A stretch of DNA of 64,000 nt from Methylocystis parvus OBBP (GCF_027571405.1 NZ_CP092968.1:3886001-3950000), one strand, 5' to 3'; shown: positions 35,571-45,597, counted from the stretch's first letter. Notes: a model not told the origin generated them from the sequence alone. Translations and numbers: made by a program.

Positions 35571-36374
35571 TTAAGCGCGCTTCATCTGCGCCGTTCCGAG
35601 CAGCGGCAGCAGGATGGCGCGCGGCGAGAGTCGCGCGCTCCACACCATGACCTTGTTCATCGTTCCAGGCACCACGACGCGCTTGCCGGCCATCAGTCCG
35701 TCATAGCCCTGACGCGCGACGTCCTCCGCCGGCACGAGCGCCGGCTTCATTGCGCCCATCAGCCCTTCGAAGCTCATGCCCGCGCGCGCCTGGAAACCTG
35801 TAAGGACCGGGCCCGGACAGAGGCAGGAAACCTTCACCCCCGCGGGCTTCAGTTCATAGGACATCGCCTCGCTGAAAGAGCGCACGAAGGCCTTGGTCGC
35901 GTAATAGACGGCGAAGCCCGGCCCCGGCATGAAGGAGGCGATCGAGGCGACGTTCATGACGCCGCCCTTGTGGCGGGACAGTTCGGGGATGAAGCGCAGG
36001 GTCAGCGCGGTGAGCGTGCGGACATTCAGGTCGATCATCGCGAGCTGTTCGGCCTGATCGAGTTTGGCCGCGGGGCCGATGAGGCCGAAGCCGGCATTGT
36101 TGACCAGATATTGAGTGGCGAGCCCCGCCTCGGCGAGGCGGTCGGCGAGAGTCTCCACGGCTCCGTCGCCGAGGAGATCGAGCTCGATCACGGTCGGGCG
36201 CTTGCCGCGCTTGGACGCGATCTCTTCCGCCAGCGCCGAGAGCCGATCGCCGCGCCGGGCGACGATCGCGACCTCATGGCCCTTTTCGGCGAAGATGCGC
36301 GCCAGCTCCGCGCCGATTCCCTCCGACGCGCCGGTGACGACCGCCGCCGGGCGGGCTTGTGAAACATCGGTCAT
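35571..36374 (-). CDS. SDR-family oxidoreductase
   Basis: This 267-residue protein has the classical short-chain dehydrogenase features: nucleotide motif TGASEGIGAELAR (15-27), NNAGFG (91-96), catalytic Ser in VASIAS, and YYATK (Tyr and Lys, about 158-162). The basic ARRGDR after the second strand suggests NADPH preference. It begins six bases after the TerB-domain gene with AAGGAG upstream, so the two are one operon. The substrate is unknown. Confidence 0.88.
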   Translation of the reverse strand: MTDVSQARPAAVVTGASEGIGAELARIFAEKGHEVAIVARRGDRLSALAEEIASKRGKRPTVIELDLLGDGAVETLADRLAEAGLATQYLVNNAGFGLIGPAAKLDQAEQLAMIDLNVRTLTALTLRFIPELSRHKGGVMNVASIASFMPGPGFAVYYATKAFVRSFSEAMSYELKPAGVKVSCLCPGPVLTGFQARAGMSFEGLMGAMKPALVPAEDVARQGYDGLMAGKRVVVPGTMNKVMVWSARLSPRAILLPLLGTAQMKRA

Positions 36375-36380
36375 GAAACA

Positions 36381-36884
36381 TCACTCCTTGGGGCGTTCCC
36401 AGGGGCCGCCATCCATCGGCGGGGGATTTTCCATCGCCTCGCGCGCCTCGCGGCGCAGCTCCACGCGTTCGCGGGTCGAGACGCCGAGCAGCTCCGCGAC
36501 GCGCCAGACGACATTCTCCTCGAATTCATGCACCGACCCGTCGGCATGGGCCATGTCCCAGAGCATGCCGATCACCTGCTTGCGGCCGTCCTCGTCGAGG
36601 CGGCGCTTGAGCACGCTGGTGAAGCGGTAGAGGTCGACGGATTCCCGTTCGCTTTCAAAAGCGTTCTGGATCAGCGCGCGCGCTTCGTCCGGCGGCAGGC
36701 CGAAACGGATCTCCACGAGATGCTGGATGCGCGCCTTCTCGTCCTCGTCGAATTCGCCGTCGATCGAGGCGATATGAACGAGCAGCGCGGCCGCCGCGAG
36801 CTGATAGTCGACCGCCTCGAAGGGGCTCGGCCGCTCCGTTTCGCCGGTCAGTTCGGAAATGAAGGATTTGAGCGCGTCGAACAT
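36381..36884 (-). CDS. TerB-family (COG4103) protein
   Basis: This 167-residue all-helical protein has a TerB-like domain. Acidic metal-binding-type loops occur twice: HIASIDGEFDEDEKARI and DMAHADGSVHEFEENVV. The name comes from tellurite-resistance operons, but no other ter gene is present, and most stand-alone members have no known role beyond presumed metal sensing. It is the upstream partner of the SDR gene. Confidence 0.82.
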   Translation of the reverse strand: MFDALKSFISELTGETERPSPFEAVDYQLAAAALLVHIASIDGEFDEDEKARIQHLVEIRFGLPPDEARALIQNAFESERESVDLYRFTSVLKRRLDEDGRKQVIGMLWDMAHADGSVHEFEENVVWRVAELLGVSTRERVELRREAREAMENPPPMDGGPWERPKE

Positions 36885-37163
36885 TGGAATTTGCCTGCCG
36901 GCGGGGGTGGCGATCGCCTTGCTATAGAGCAGGGCGCAACGAAAGGGTAGCCGCGCCGCCCCGCTCGGCGGGACTTGCGACCCAGCGGCGCCTCATCTGA
37001 GCAAAAATTGAGAAACATGCCTGTAGTACAGACCCAAAGCGGCGACCGAGGCCGATTATGACAGTAGAACGACGATAGGGGCCGGGGTCCACGCTTTTCG
37101 CGCCTCCGGCGCAGTCCGGGCGCCAGAAGCTTCGCGCCAACATGGAAGGATCGTTCATCTGAA

Positions 37164-38813
37164 ATGACCATTGCGCCGACCAAAGCCGACTTGCCCCTGA
37201 CCGGCCTCGCCGGGTTGAAACAGAACTGGCGCGCGGACGCCCTCGCCGGCTTCCTCGTCTTCCTCATCGCGCTGCCGCTTTGTCTCGGCATCGCCATGGC
37301 CTCGGGCTTTCCGCCCCAGGCGGGCCTGATCACGGCGATCGTCGGCGGCGTCTTCGTCTCGCGTTTCAACGGCTCCTTCGTCACAGTCAATGGACCGGCG
37401 GCGGGGCTCATCGTCGTGGCGCTCGCCTCCGTGCAGGAGCTCGGCGAGGGCGACGCGATGGCGGGCTATCGCTACACGCTGGCGGCCATCGTCTGCGCCA
37501 GCGTTCTCCAGACGCTGATGGGCGTGATGCGCGCCGGCAAGCTTTCCGCCTTCTTCCCGTCCTCCGCCGTCCACGGCATGCTCGCCGCCATCGGCATCAT
37601 CATCATGGCCAAGCAGTTTCACGTCATGCTGGGCGTGAAGCCGGACGCTGACACGCTTTTTCAAACGATCGGCGCGATCCCCGCGAGCCTGAAGGAGATG
37701 AATCCCGAGGTTGCGACAATCGGCTTTGTCGGCCTCGCCATCCTCGTCGGCTGGACGATGGTGGATAACCGCTATCTCAAGATGGCGCCGGCGCCGCTTA
37801 TCGTCGTGCTGGTCGGCATGGCGCTCGGCCAGTATTTCGATCTCGACGACGAGCACATCTTCCTGTTCCTGCCGGACATGCAGTTCCTGCCGCATCACGA
37901 ATATACGATCGGTCCGAAATTCCTGGTCGCCATCCCCGATAATTTCCTTGCTGGCTTCGCCTTCCCGGATTTCAAGCCCGTCTTCACCATGGTCTTCTGG
38001 CAGCAGGTCGTCGCCATCTGCCTCGTCGGCAGTCTCGAGACGCTCCTCAGCGCCGCGGCCGTCGACAAGCTCGATCCCTATCGGCGCACCTCGGACCTCA
38101 ATCGCGACCTCGCGGCGGTTGGCGTCGGCAATATCGTTTGCGGGTTCATCGGCGGTCTGCCGATGATCGCGGAGATCGTCCGCAGCTCGGCCAACTGCAA
38201 TAATGGCGCGCGCACGGGCTGGTCGAACTTCTTCCACGGCCTCTTCGTGCTGATATTCGTGGCCCTGTTTCCCAAGCTCATCCATGAAATCCCGCTCGCG
38301 TCGCTTGCGGCGTTGCTGGTCTTCACGGGCTTCAGGCTGGCGTCTCCGAGCGTCTTCAAGAAGACGCTCGCCATCGGCTGGGATCAGCTCGGCGTCTTCT
38401 GCATCACCATTGTCGGCGTGCTGGCGACGGACCTGCTGATCGGCGTCGCCATCGGCGTCTTCGCCGAACTCGCCTTCCACCTCTATCGCAGCGTGCCCTG
38501 GAGCGAGGTGCTGCGCCTGCGCCTCGAGATCGAAGAAGCGGAGGAGGGCGTTTATCATATCCGCATGGGCGGCGCGGCCTTCTTCGCCAATGTGCTCGGC
38601 CTGAAGAAAGACCTGGCCCTCATCCCCAAGGGCAAGACGGTGATCTTCGATCTCTCCGAGACCGCCACCATCGACCATACGGTGATGGAATTCCTGCACC
38701 ATTATTGCGAGGACTATGAGCGGGCGGGGGGCAGCGCCGAGCTGTTCGGGCTGGACAATCACGATGCGAAGTCCAAGCACCCGCTGGCGGCGCGGAAGCG
38801 GACGGCGGCGTGA
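37164..38813 (+). CDS. SulP-family anion transporter with STAS domain
   Basis: This 549-residue protein has the SLC26/SulP fold: about 12-14 transmembrane helices with GLKQNWRADALAGFLVFLIA at the start, ALPLCLGIAMASGFPPQAGL and FVTVNGPAAGLIV. A reduced STAS domain covers about 455-549 (YHIRMGGAAFFANV, KTVIFDLSETATIDHTVME). Family members carry sulphate, bicarbonate or other anions; the clade cannot be assigned here and no carbonic anhydrase gene is adjacent. It converges on the LRR gene 61 bases away. Confidence 0.9.
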   Translation: MTIAPTKADLPLTGLAGLKQNWRADALAGFLVFLIALPLCLGIAMASGFPPQAGLITAIVGGVFVSRFNGSFVTVNGPAAGLIVVALASVQELGEGDAMAGYRYTLAAIVCASVLQTLMGVMRAGKLSAFFPSSAVHGMLAAIGIIIMAKQFHVMLGVKPDADTLFQTIGAIPASLKEMNPEVATIGFVGLAILVGWTMVDNRYLKMAPAPLIVVLVGMALGQYFDLDDEHIFLFLPDMQFLPHHEYTIGPKFLVAIPDNFLAGFAFPDFKPVFTMVFWQQVVAICLVGSLETLLSAAAVDKLDPYRRTSDLNRDLAAVGVGNIVCGFIGGLPMIAEIVRSSANCNNGARTGWSNFFHGLFVLIFVALFPKLIHEIPLASLAALLVFTGFRLASPSVFKKTLAIGWDQLGVFCITIVGVLATDLLIGVAIGVFAELAFHLYRSVPWSEVLRLRLEIEEAEEGVYHIRMGGAAFFANVLGLKKDLALIPKGKTVIFDLSETATIDHTVMEFLHHYCEDYERAGGSAELFGLDNHDAKSKHPLAARKRTAA

Positions 38814-38874
38814 CGAAAAGGTCGGGCGCCCTGTCAATCAAGTTCTGCACAGCGGCTTGCGGTGTTCTATATTA

Positions 38875-40956
38875 TTAATAATTGTCTTCTACATCGAGTC
38901 CCATATTCATCAAGTCGCCGTATTCGAAATTATCCACAACCCCCTTAAGAATTAATTTTCCAAAAATTGTCGTGGTTTTCGGAATTTTTGAAATATTTGA
39001 GCATCCGCTTAGGTCCAGATCTCCGCGCACTTCCAGTTTCTCGGGAAGCGCAGTCAAATTTGTGCATCCGCTCAAATCCAGGTCGCCGTACACCTTGAGC
39101 TCTTGAGGAAGCTTAACTAGACTACTGCACCCACTGAGTCTAAGATCGCCGTCCACAATATATTTTTCCGGCAGCTTATGCAAATTGACGCAGTCAGACA
39201 AATACAACGATCCTCCGACACTAAGGTCATCAGGAATATTTCTCAGCAGTTTGCAGCCAGCTAAGGAAAGCCAGCCTGCAACTTGCAGAGAATCGGGAAT
39301 TGCTGCAAGATTAATACAGCCACTTAAATCAAGGCAGCCATCTACTATCATATTATTGCGGAGGTAACGCAAATTTATGCAGTCCCGGAGGCTGAAAACT
39401 CTGCTAATTAATTTACGGTGTTCATCTTCCATATCTTCATATGAGCGCCATCGATCTAGGTCAGTCGTGTTGGATTCCTGGTAATTTATTAACCCGATTT
39501 TTTCCGGTATCCTCTCAAGGCTAGAGCACCCGGTTAGATTCATGGCGTTTAACATAACCAGGCCTTCTGGTAATTGCTTCAGACTAATGCATCCAGTTAA
39601 ATCGATAGAGAAAGTCGTTCCAATATTTCTCGGCAGATATCCCAGGCTCACGCAGCCGCCGGCCTTTAAACTTGACCTTACCTTTAAGTCTTGCGGCAAT
39701 TCTGTTATTTCTACGCAATCGCTAATATCAAGATTTTGGACGTCGATGCCTTCTGGAAGAACGCTCAAGCTTGTGCAGCCGCGGAGGAAAAGCCGCCAGG
39801 AAACGCCCAAATTGTTTGGCAGTTCGGTAAGTCCTGAACAGCCCTCGGCAATCAGTTCCCGTGCAACCTTGAGGTCACTTGGCAGTCTGGATAGATTCTT
39901 ACACCCTTTGATATTCAACTCGCGCAAAACGAGGCCTTCTGGTAGACTGATCAAGCCGTTACATCCACTAAGGTTCAAGGCTTCCGCCTCAAGGCCGTCT
40001 GGTAGACTGGTCAAGCAGCTAAACCCGACGAGTTCCAGTTTTCCTCCAACCTTGAGATTCTCGGGGAGGTGGAGGACATGCGCGGTTTCGTTGGCGCTAC
40101 GGTTGTCTTCGGATTCGAAAAGAAAACCTCTCTGTCCTATTGTAAAGTCTCCACTAACTTCGAGACCGCGAGGAAGCCGGATCAATTGATGGTTATTGTT
40201 GAGGTGTAAGTTTTCACCGATTTTCAAGTTTGTTGGAAGCTTGTTGAGACTGCTGCATCCGGTCACGTAGAGGCTGCCAGCTATTGTGCTTAACCTGTCT
40301 GGAAAGCAGGTTAAGCTCGTGCACCTGTCAAGATAAATGCTTCCACGAACCTTTAAATCATCCGGAAGGCTAAGCAAGTTTTCGCAGTCGTCAATTCTAA
40401 GGCTGCCTACCTTTAGACCTGCAGGCAGATATCTCAGATTTTTACATCCGGCGAGGCGCAGATTGCCTCCGACAATCAAGTTATCCGGCAAGCTAGTAAA
40501 GTTGGCGCACTTCCAGAGGACGAGGTTTCCATCAACCGCCATGCCGCTCGGCAGATGGATTAAGTCCAGGCGTTCCTTGAGTTCCAAGTTCCCGCCAATT
40601 CTGACGCCTTCCGGTAAGTAAGGCAGTATGGAGCACCCGCTCAGCTCGAGATTGCCTCCAACTTCAAGATGTTTTGGTAGCCTGACCAATTTTGCGCAAT
40701 TGGAGATTTTTAGATCTCCGCCCACTTTAAGACCTTCCGGGAGACCTATCAGGTTTAGGCACTCATCGAGTCGAATATTGCCTTTGACGCTTAGGCCTTC
40801 CGGAAGATTCTCTATCTTGTCACATTTCCGAATAGAAATGTTTCCCCGCAATTCCAGGTTTTTAGGAAGATTGAGATGTTCTTCGATATCGCCTGATGGG
40901 CGCGTGCTGTATTTTGATCCGTAGAAATGAATATTTTTCTCTAATACCAAGGACAT
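38875..40956 (-). CDS. low-GC LPX leucine-rich-repeat protein, 29 units
   Basis: This 693-residue protein is made almost wholly of a 21-residue repeat with consensus LPxxLxVxGxLxLxxCxxLxx; 29 units can be counted, with a longer insert in unit 12 and a charged insert of about 30 residues in unit 22. LPX-type repeats of this size occur in IpaH/YopM-like effectors and in uncharacterised bacterial proteins. No signal peptide, transmembrane helix or added enzymatic domain is visible. ATG 40956 is favoured by GAGG at seven bases; a TTG at 40968 is in frame. GC content is far below that of its neighbours, and codon usage is correspondingly different, pointing to acquisition by transfer. Confidence 0.85.
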   Translation of the reverse strand: MSLVLEKNIHFYGSKYSTRPSGDIEEHLNLPKNLELRGNISIRKCDKIENLPEGLSVKGNIRLDECLNLIGLPEGLKVGGDLKISNCAKLVRLPKHLEVGGNLELSGCSILPYLPEGVRIGGNLELKERLDLIHLPSGMAVDGNLVLWKCANFTSLPDNLIVGGNLRLAGCKNLRYLPAGLKVGSLRIDDCENLLSLPDDLKVRGSIYLDRCTSLTCFPDRLSTIAGSLYVTGCSSLNKLPTNLKIGENLHLNNNHQLIRLPRGLEVSGDFTIGQRGFLFESEDNRSANETAHVLHLPENLKVGGKLELVGFSCLTSLPDGLEAEALNLSGCNGLISLPEGLVLRELNIKGCKNLSRLPSDLKVARELIAEGCSGLTELPNNLGVSWRLFLRGCTSLSVLPEGIDVQNLDISDCVEITELPQDLKVRSSLKAGGCVSLGYLPRNIGTTFSIDLTGCISLKQLPEGLVMLNAMNLTGCSSLERIPEKIGLINYQESNTTDLDRWRSYEDMEDEHRKLISRVFSLRDCINLRYLRNNMIVDGCLDLSGCINLAAIPDSLQVAGWLSLAGCKLLRNIPDDLSVGGSLYLSDCVNLHKLPEKYIVDGDLRLSGCSSLVKLPQELKVYGDLDLSGCTNLTALPEKLEVRGDLDLSGCSNISKIPKTTTIFGKLILKGVVDNFEYGDLMNMGLDVEDNY

Positions 40957-41081
40957 CAAACGCCTCAAACGGAGCCATCGATCGCGCCGCTTATGTTACG
41001 CCAGGCGCCGCCATAGGCTAAGCGAATTTTGGGAGTGGCGGGAATGCGACGAACTCGGCGAGCCAGTTTCAAACACATGAC

Positions 41082-41097
41082 ATAAACAAATCTTTAT
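41082..41097. promoter_or_regulatory. candidate SAH-responsive operator upstream of ahcY
   Basis: ATAAACAAATCTTTAT is an imperfect dyad (ATAAA/TTTAT) differing at three positions from a symmetric ATAAAGATATCTTTAT-type site, which I recall from SAM-cycle gene promoters in Proteobacteria regulated by ArsR-type SahR. It lies 85 bases before the start codon in an AT-rich patch. The assignment is inference from pattern only. Confidence 0.35.
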
Positions 41098-41181
41098 ATC
41101 TTTATTGCCTTCTGTCCGTCGCTTTGCTATAGGCTCTCCAGCGCCGGGGCGCCGGCCGTCCTTCCCGAGCAGAGGATTCGC

Positions 41182-42588
41182 ATGACCGCTCACTTCAACG
41201 ATTACGCCATCGCCGATATTTCGCTGGCCGATTGGGGCCGCAAGGAACTCAACATCGCCGAGACCGAAATGCCGGGCCTGATGGCGACCCGCGCCGAATA
41301 TGGCGCGTCGCAGCCGCTCAAGGGCGCCCGCATCGCCGGCTCGCTGCATATGACCATCCAGACGGCGGTCCTGATCGAGACGCTGAAAGCGCTCGGCGCC
41401 GACATTCGCTGGGCCTCCTGCAACATCTATTCGACGCAGGACCACGCCGCCGCGGCCATCGCCGCCACCGGCACGCCGGTTTTCGCGATCAAGGGCGAGA
41501 GCCTCGAGGATTATTGGGACTATACCCACAAGATCTTCGAATGGGGCGACGGCGGCTGTCCGAACATGATCCTGGACGATGGCGGCGACGCCACGCTTCT
41601 CATCCATCTCGGCCTGCGCGCCGAGGGCGGCGACACGGCTTTCCTCGACAAGGCGACCAATGAAGAAGAGGAAGTCCTTTTCGCCGCCATCAAGAAGCGC
41701 CTCAAGGCCAATCCGGGTTGGTACGGCCGCAACGCCGTCGCCATCAAGGGCGTCACCGAAGAAACGACCACAGGCGTGCATCGCCTTTATGTGATGCACA
41801 AGGAGGGCAAGCTCCTCTGGCCGGCGATCAACGTCAACGACTCCGTGACGAAATCAAAGTTCGACAATCTGTATGGCTGCCGCGAGTCGCTCGTCGACGG
41901 CGTTCGCCGCGCCACCGACGTGATGATGGCCGGCAAGGTCGCCGTCATCGCCGGCTATGGCGACGTGGGCAAGGGCTCGGCCGCTTCGCTGCGCAACGCC
42001 GGCTGCCGCGTGCTGGTCACCGAAATCGACCCGATCTGCGCCCTGCAGGCCGCGATGGAAGGCTATGAGGTGACGACGATGGAAGACGCCGCGTCGCGCG
42101 GCGACATCTTCTGCACCGCGACGGGCAATGTCGACGTCATCACCGTCGACCACATGCGCGCGATGAAGGACCGCGCCATCGTCTGCAATATCGGCCATTT
42201 CGACTCGGAGATTCAGGTCGCCGGCCTGAAGAACCTCAAATGGCACAATGTGAAGCCGCAGGTGGACGAGATCGAGTTCGCCGACGGCAAGCGCATCATC
42301 CTGCTCGCCGAGGGCCGCCTCGTGAATCTCGGCTGCGCGACGGGCCATCCGTCCTTCGTGATGTCCGCGTCCTTCACCAACCAGACGCTGGCGCAGATCG
42401 AGCTGTGGACCAAGCAGGGCCAGTATCCGGTGGGCGTCTACACGCTGCCCAAGCAGCTCGATGAGAAGGTCGCCGCGCTCCATCTCGCCAAGATCGGCGT
42501 GAAGCTGACGAAAATGACCGACGAGCAGGCGAAATATCTCAACCTGCCGAAGAACGGCCCGTTCAAGCCGGAGCATTACCGGTATTGA
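41182..42588 (+). CDS. ahcY: adenosylhomocysteinase
   Basis: This 468-residue enzyme hydrolyses S-adenosylhomocysteine to adenosine and homocysteine with NAD, clearing the product of SAM-dependent methylation. Motifs include [56 protein letters not shown], the NAD-binding [11 protein letters not shown] and the C-terminal [10 protein letters not shown] with the conserved Lys and Tyr. The bacterial insertion segment (about 170-200) is present. A hairpin terminator lies downstream. Confidence 0.98.
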   Translation: MTAHFNDYAIADISLADWGRKELNIAETEMPGLMATRAEYGASQPLKGARIAGSLHMTIQTAVLIETLKALGADIRWASCNIYSTQDHAAAAIAATGTPVFAIKGESLEDYWDYTHKIFEWGDGGCPNMILDDGGDATLLIHLGLRAEGGDTAFLDKATNEEEEVLFAAIKKRLKANPGWYGRNAVAIKGVTEETTTGVHRLYVMHKEGKLLWPAINVNDSVTKSKFDNLYGCRESLVDGVRRATDVMMAGKVAVIAGYGDVGKGSAASLRNAGCRVLVTEIDPICALQAAMEGYEVTTMEDAASRGDIFCTATGNVDVITVDHMRAMKDRAIVCNIGHFDSEIQVAGLKNLKWHNVKPQVDEIEFADGKRIILLAEGRLVNLGCATGHPSFVMSASFTNQTLAQIELWTKQGQYPVGVYTLPKQLDEKVAALHLAKIGVKLTKMTDEQAKYLNLPKNGPFKPEHYRY

Positions 42589-42757
42589 TCCGACGATGCG
42601 GGCGCGCGTTTTACGAGCGCCCGCAATTGGGCCGATCCAGATCCAAATGACGTTTCTCGTCGCGCTGCAACCGGGAATTGCGGGCCGAAATCCGGCCCGC
42701 GCCCGGAGCCGCTGTTTTCAGCGCCGGAGCCCTCGGCGCAAAGTCGACGCCTTCTCG

Positions 42758-42790
42758 CGGCCCCCTTCTGCGGAAGCGGGGCCGTTTTTT
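42758..42790 (+). terminator. Rho-independent terminator downstream of ahcY
   Basis: CGGCCCC (42758-42764) pairs with GGGGCCG (42778-42784). The stem is extended by CTTC/GAAG around a TGCG loop with one bulged base, and is followed by six T. A second shorter hairpin (42598-42605 with 42617-42624) lacks a T tract. Confidence 0.8.
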
Positions 42791-43068
42791 GCGCCGCATG
42801 ATCAGAAACACGATTCCGTTTTAACCGATCGCGTTCTAGATTGAGGTGATTCGTACTGAGCGTCGTCGGCGCAGCGTGGCGGGCTTCCGTCGCCGGGCCG
42901 ATCTGTTCCCGCCCCCGCCCTGGGGGCGGTCCGTACGCGCGTCCTGGCAGGTATGCGCCCTCGGCGCAACCCTGTGGCGTTTTGTAAAGAGCACCTCGCA
43001 TCGTCTCTCTGGAGCCCAGTCTGCATGTGGCCTAAGCTGGTTTGCGCGCGAAAGGAAACGTCTCGCTC
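42791..43068. other. promoter region of the divL block
   Basis: 278 bases without a gene between the ahcY terminator and divL. The sequence is AT-richer near 42800-42850, and AAAGGAAA (43050-43057) is the ribosome binding site for divL. Confidence 0.5.
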
Positions 43069-45597
43069 ATGATGCGGTGCGGCCGAAAGCATTCCGGCGT
43101 TGACTGGCCGCGCGGCGCGGGGCGGGCGTCCATTGGACTGGCGCGCGGCGCGACGACGATATGCGGCGCGCTGTTTTCCGCGCCCGCTATGGCGCAGGTT
43201 CCGGGCGTCGCGGCCAATCTGTCGATCGACTCCGACGTCGTCGGCTTCGCCTTCAGCGGCGGGCTTGCGCTTTTTTCGGCGGTCGTCGCCCTCACTCATA
43301 TCAGCGAGCGCAAGAGCTGGCGCGCCCGCGAGGCCGAACTCGTCTCCGAACTCGAGGATGCGCGCGCGAGACATGATCGCGCGAAGACCTTCCTCTCGAG
43401 CGAGCCCCAGGCCTTCATCGCCTGGAGCGGTCCGGATGGAGAGCCGGACGTCGGCGTCTCCGGTCTTCCCGTTTTCGAGACCGCCGCCGCGCCGCGCCGC
43501 ATCCTTGCTTTCGGGACATGGCTCGCTCCCGCCGACGCTCAGGCGCTCGAGGCCGCTGTCGACCGGCTTCGCAAGAACGGCGACTCTTTTCGGCTTCCGC
43601 TCGCCGGCGTCGCGGGCCGATATTTCGACGCCGAAGGTCGCGCTGTCGGCGGCAGCGCCGTGTTGCGCATCCGCGAGGTTTCCGGAGATCGTCTTGAGCT
43701 GATCGGCCTGCGCGAGCGCCACGCCGAAACGGAGCGCCATCTCGCCGGCCTGCACGCGCTGCTGGACGCCTCGCTTGCGCCCGTTTGGGCGCGCGACGCA
43801 AAGGGCGGGCTCGTTTACGTGAACAGCGCCTATGTGGCCGCGGTCGAGGCGAAGGACGCCGCGGACGCCATCTCGCGCGGGCTCGAATTGCTCGATCAAT
43901 CCGCGCGCTCCGAGGCGGCGCAGGCGTTGGCGAAAGGCGTCGTGTGGCGCGCGCGCGTTCCCGCGATCGTCGCGGGGTCGCGCCATATGCTCGACGTCAC
44001 GCAAACGGCGTCGCCGGACATGCCGGCGGCGATGGCCATCGACCGGCACGAAGTGGAGACCGTTCGCGCCGATCTCGAGCAGCAGATGCAATCGCATAAG
44101 CGCACGCTCGATCAATTGCCCACCGCGGTCGCCATTTTCGATCGCAGCCGCCGCCTCGCCTATCACAACGACGCCTACGCCAAGCTCTGGCAGCTCGGCG
44201 CCGCGTTCCTCGACCAGAAGCCGACCGACGGAGAAATTCTCGACCGGCTACGCGCCGACGGCCGCCTGCCCGCGGAGTCCGATTACAAGGCGTGGAAGGA
44301 ACGCCTCTTCGAGGCTTATCGATCGAACGATCCGATGCGCCACACCTGGCATTTGCCGGATGGCCGCATCGTCGACGTCGTCGCGCATCCCGATCCGCGC
44401 GGCGGCGTGACCTATCTCTATGACGACACGACCGAGGCGGTCGATCTCGCGACGCGCTTCGTCGCGCTGAACCGAACGCAGAGCGAAACCCTGGAGACGC
44501 TGCATGAAGGCGTCGCGGTTTTCGGGGCGGACGGACGTCTCAATTTCTGCAACCCGGCTTTCGCCCGCATGTGGCGTCTCGAACCCGAGGAACTTGCGGA
44601 AAAGCCGCGTTTCGAAACGATCGTCGCCCATTGCAAGACGCTGCATGACGACGAGGAGACCTGGGGCAAGCTGCAAAGCTTCGTCACGAGCTTCAACGAT
44701 ATGCGCGAAGGCTTCACGCGTCGCATCGAACGCAGCGACGGCGTCGTGCTCGACTGTACGGCGCAGTCCCTGCTCGACGGCGCGGCGCTGCTGACTTTCG
44801 TCGACGTGACGGCGGATGTGAGCGCCGAACGCGCGCTTTCCGAGCGCAACAAGGCGTTGATGGCGGCGGAGAAGCTGCGCAACGACTTCATCCACCACGT
44901 CAGCTACGAGCTTCGCTCGCCGCTCAACAACATCAACGGATTCGTGCATCTCCTGGGCGAAGATTCGACGGGCCCGCTCAATCCGCGCCAGTTCGAATAT
45001 CTTGGCTATGTCAGCAAGTCCTCGGCGGCGCTTCTCGCGATCATCGACGATATTCTCGACCTCGCCACCATCGACGAGGACGCGCTGGAGCTTGAATTCT
45101 CCGATGTCGACGTGCTCGCGACCATGCGCGCCGCGATCGAGGGCGTGCAGGACCGTCTCGCCGAGAATTCGATAGACGTGCAGATCGTCGCGCTGGACAA
45201 TGTCGGCGCGTTCCGGGGCGACGCAAAGCGCGTGCGGCAGATTTTGTTCAATCTGCTCTCCAACGCCATCGGCTTTTCGAGCCCGGGCCAGACGGTCACG
45301 CTCGCCGCCTTGCGGCGCGAGGACGACGTCGTCTTTAAGGTCACCGATCGCGGGCGCGGCATTCCCCCGGACGTGCTGGAGCGCGTCTTCGAGAGATTCG
45401 AGTCGCATACGGCCGGTTCGCGCCATCGCGGCGTCGGGCTCGGGCTCTCCATCGTGCGGGCCTTCATGGAGCTGCATGGCGGCAAGGTTTTCATCGACTC
45501 CGCGCCGGGCGAGGGCACGACCGTCACCTGCGTCTTCCCGGCGCGGGCGGCGCATGAGGAGATGCGGCCCGCCGCGAGAGAAGGAGGCGCGCAATGA
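43069..45597 (+). CDS. divL: DivL-type PAS sensor pseudo-histidine kinase
   Basis: This 842-residue protein starts at ATG 43069 with AAGGAAA upstream. One hydrophobic helix near 45-65 anchors it. Several PAS-like segments follow (about 245-320, 335-440, 455-545), then the dimerisation region and a C-terminal HATPase with NLLSNAIGFS, DRGRGIPP and GVGLGLSIV. The phosphoacceptor motif reads SYELRSPLNN, so tyrosine (Y613, codon 44905-44907) replaces the usual histidine, as in Caulobacter DivL, which acts through CckA and DivK in cell-cycle control. The overlap with tsaE (ATGA) and the neighbourhood support the name. Catalytic kinase activity is probably not its main function. Confidence 0.82.
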   Translation: MMRCGRKHSGVDWPRGAGRASIGLARGATTICGALFSAPAMAQVPGVAANLSIDSDVVGFAFSGGLALFSAVVALTHISERKSWRAREAELVSELEDARARHDRAKTFLSSEPQAFIAWSGPDGEPDVGVSGLPVFETAAAPRRILAFGTWLAPADAQALEAAVDRLRKNGDSFRLPLAGVAGRYFDAEGRAVGGSAVLRIREVSGDRLELIGLRERHAETERHLAGLHALLDASLAPVWARDAKGGLVYVNSAYVAAVEAKDAADAISRGLELLDQSARSEAAQALAKGVVWRARVPAIVAGSRHMLDVTQTASPDMPAAMAIDRHEVETVRADLEQQMQSHKRTLDQLPTAVAIFDRSRRLAYHNDAYAKLWQLGAAFLDQKPTDGEILDRLRADGRLPAESDYKAWKERLFEAYRSNDPMRHTWHLPDGRIVDVVAHPDPRGGVTYLYDDTTEAVDLATRFVALNRTQSETLETLHEGVAVFGADGRLNFCNPAFARMWRLEPEELAEKPRFETIVAHCKTLHDDEETWGKLQSFVTSFNDMREGFTRRIERSDGVVLDCTAQSLLDGAALLTFVDVTADVSAERALSERNKALMAAEKLRNDFIHHVSYELRSPLNNINGFVHLLGEDSTGPLNPRQFEYLGYVSKSSAALLAIIDDILDLATIDEDALELEFSDVDVLATMRAAIEGVQDRLAENSIDVQIVALDNVGAFRGDAKRVRQILFNLLSNAIGFSSPGQTVTLAALRREDDVVFKVTDRGRGIPPDVLERVFERFESHTAGSRHRGVGLGLSIVRAFMELHGGKVFIDSAPGEGTTVTCVFPARAAHEEMRPAAREGGAQ

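Noticed and set aside
37155..38837. 560-codon open frame antisense to the SulP transporter gene
   Set aside because: It is rich in Asp, Glu, His and Arg and has no family features. This is the mirror of a high-GC membrane-protein gene, a usual artefact of biased third positions.
42598..42624. GC-rich hairpin immediately after ahcY as the terminator
   Set aside because: The stem is good but has no T tract. The hairpin at 42758-42790 with six T is the better candidate.
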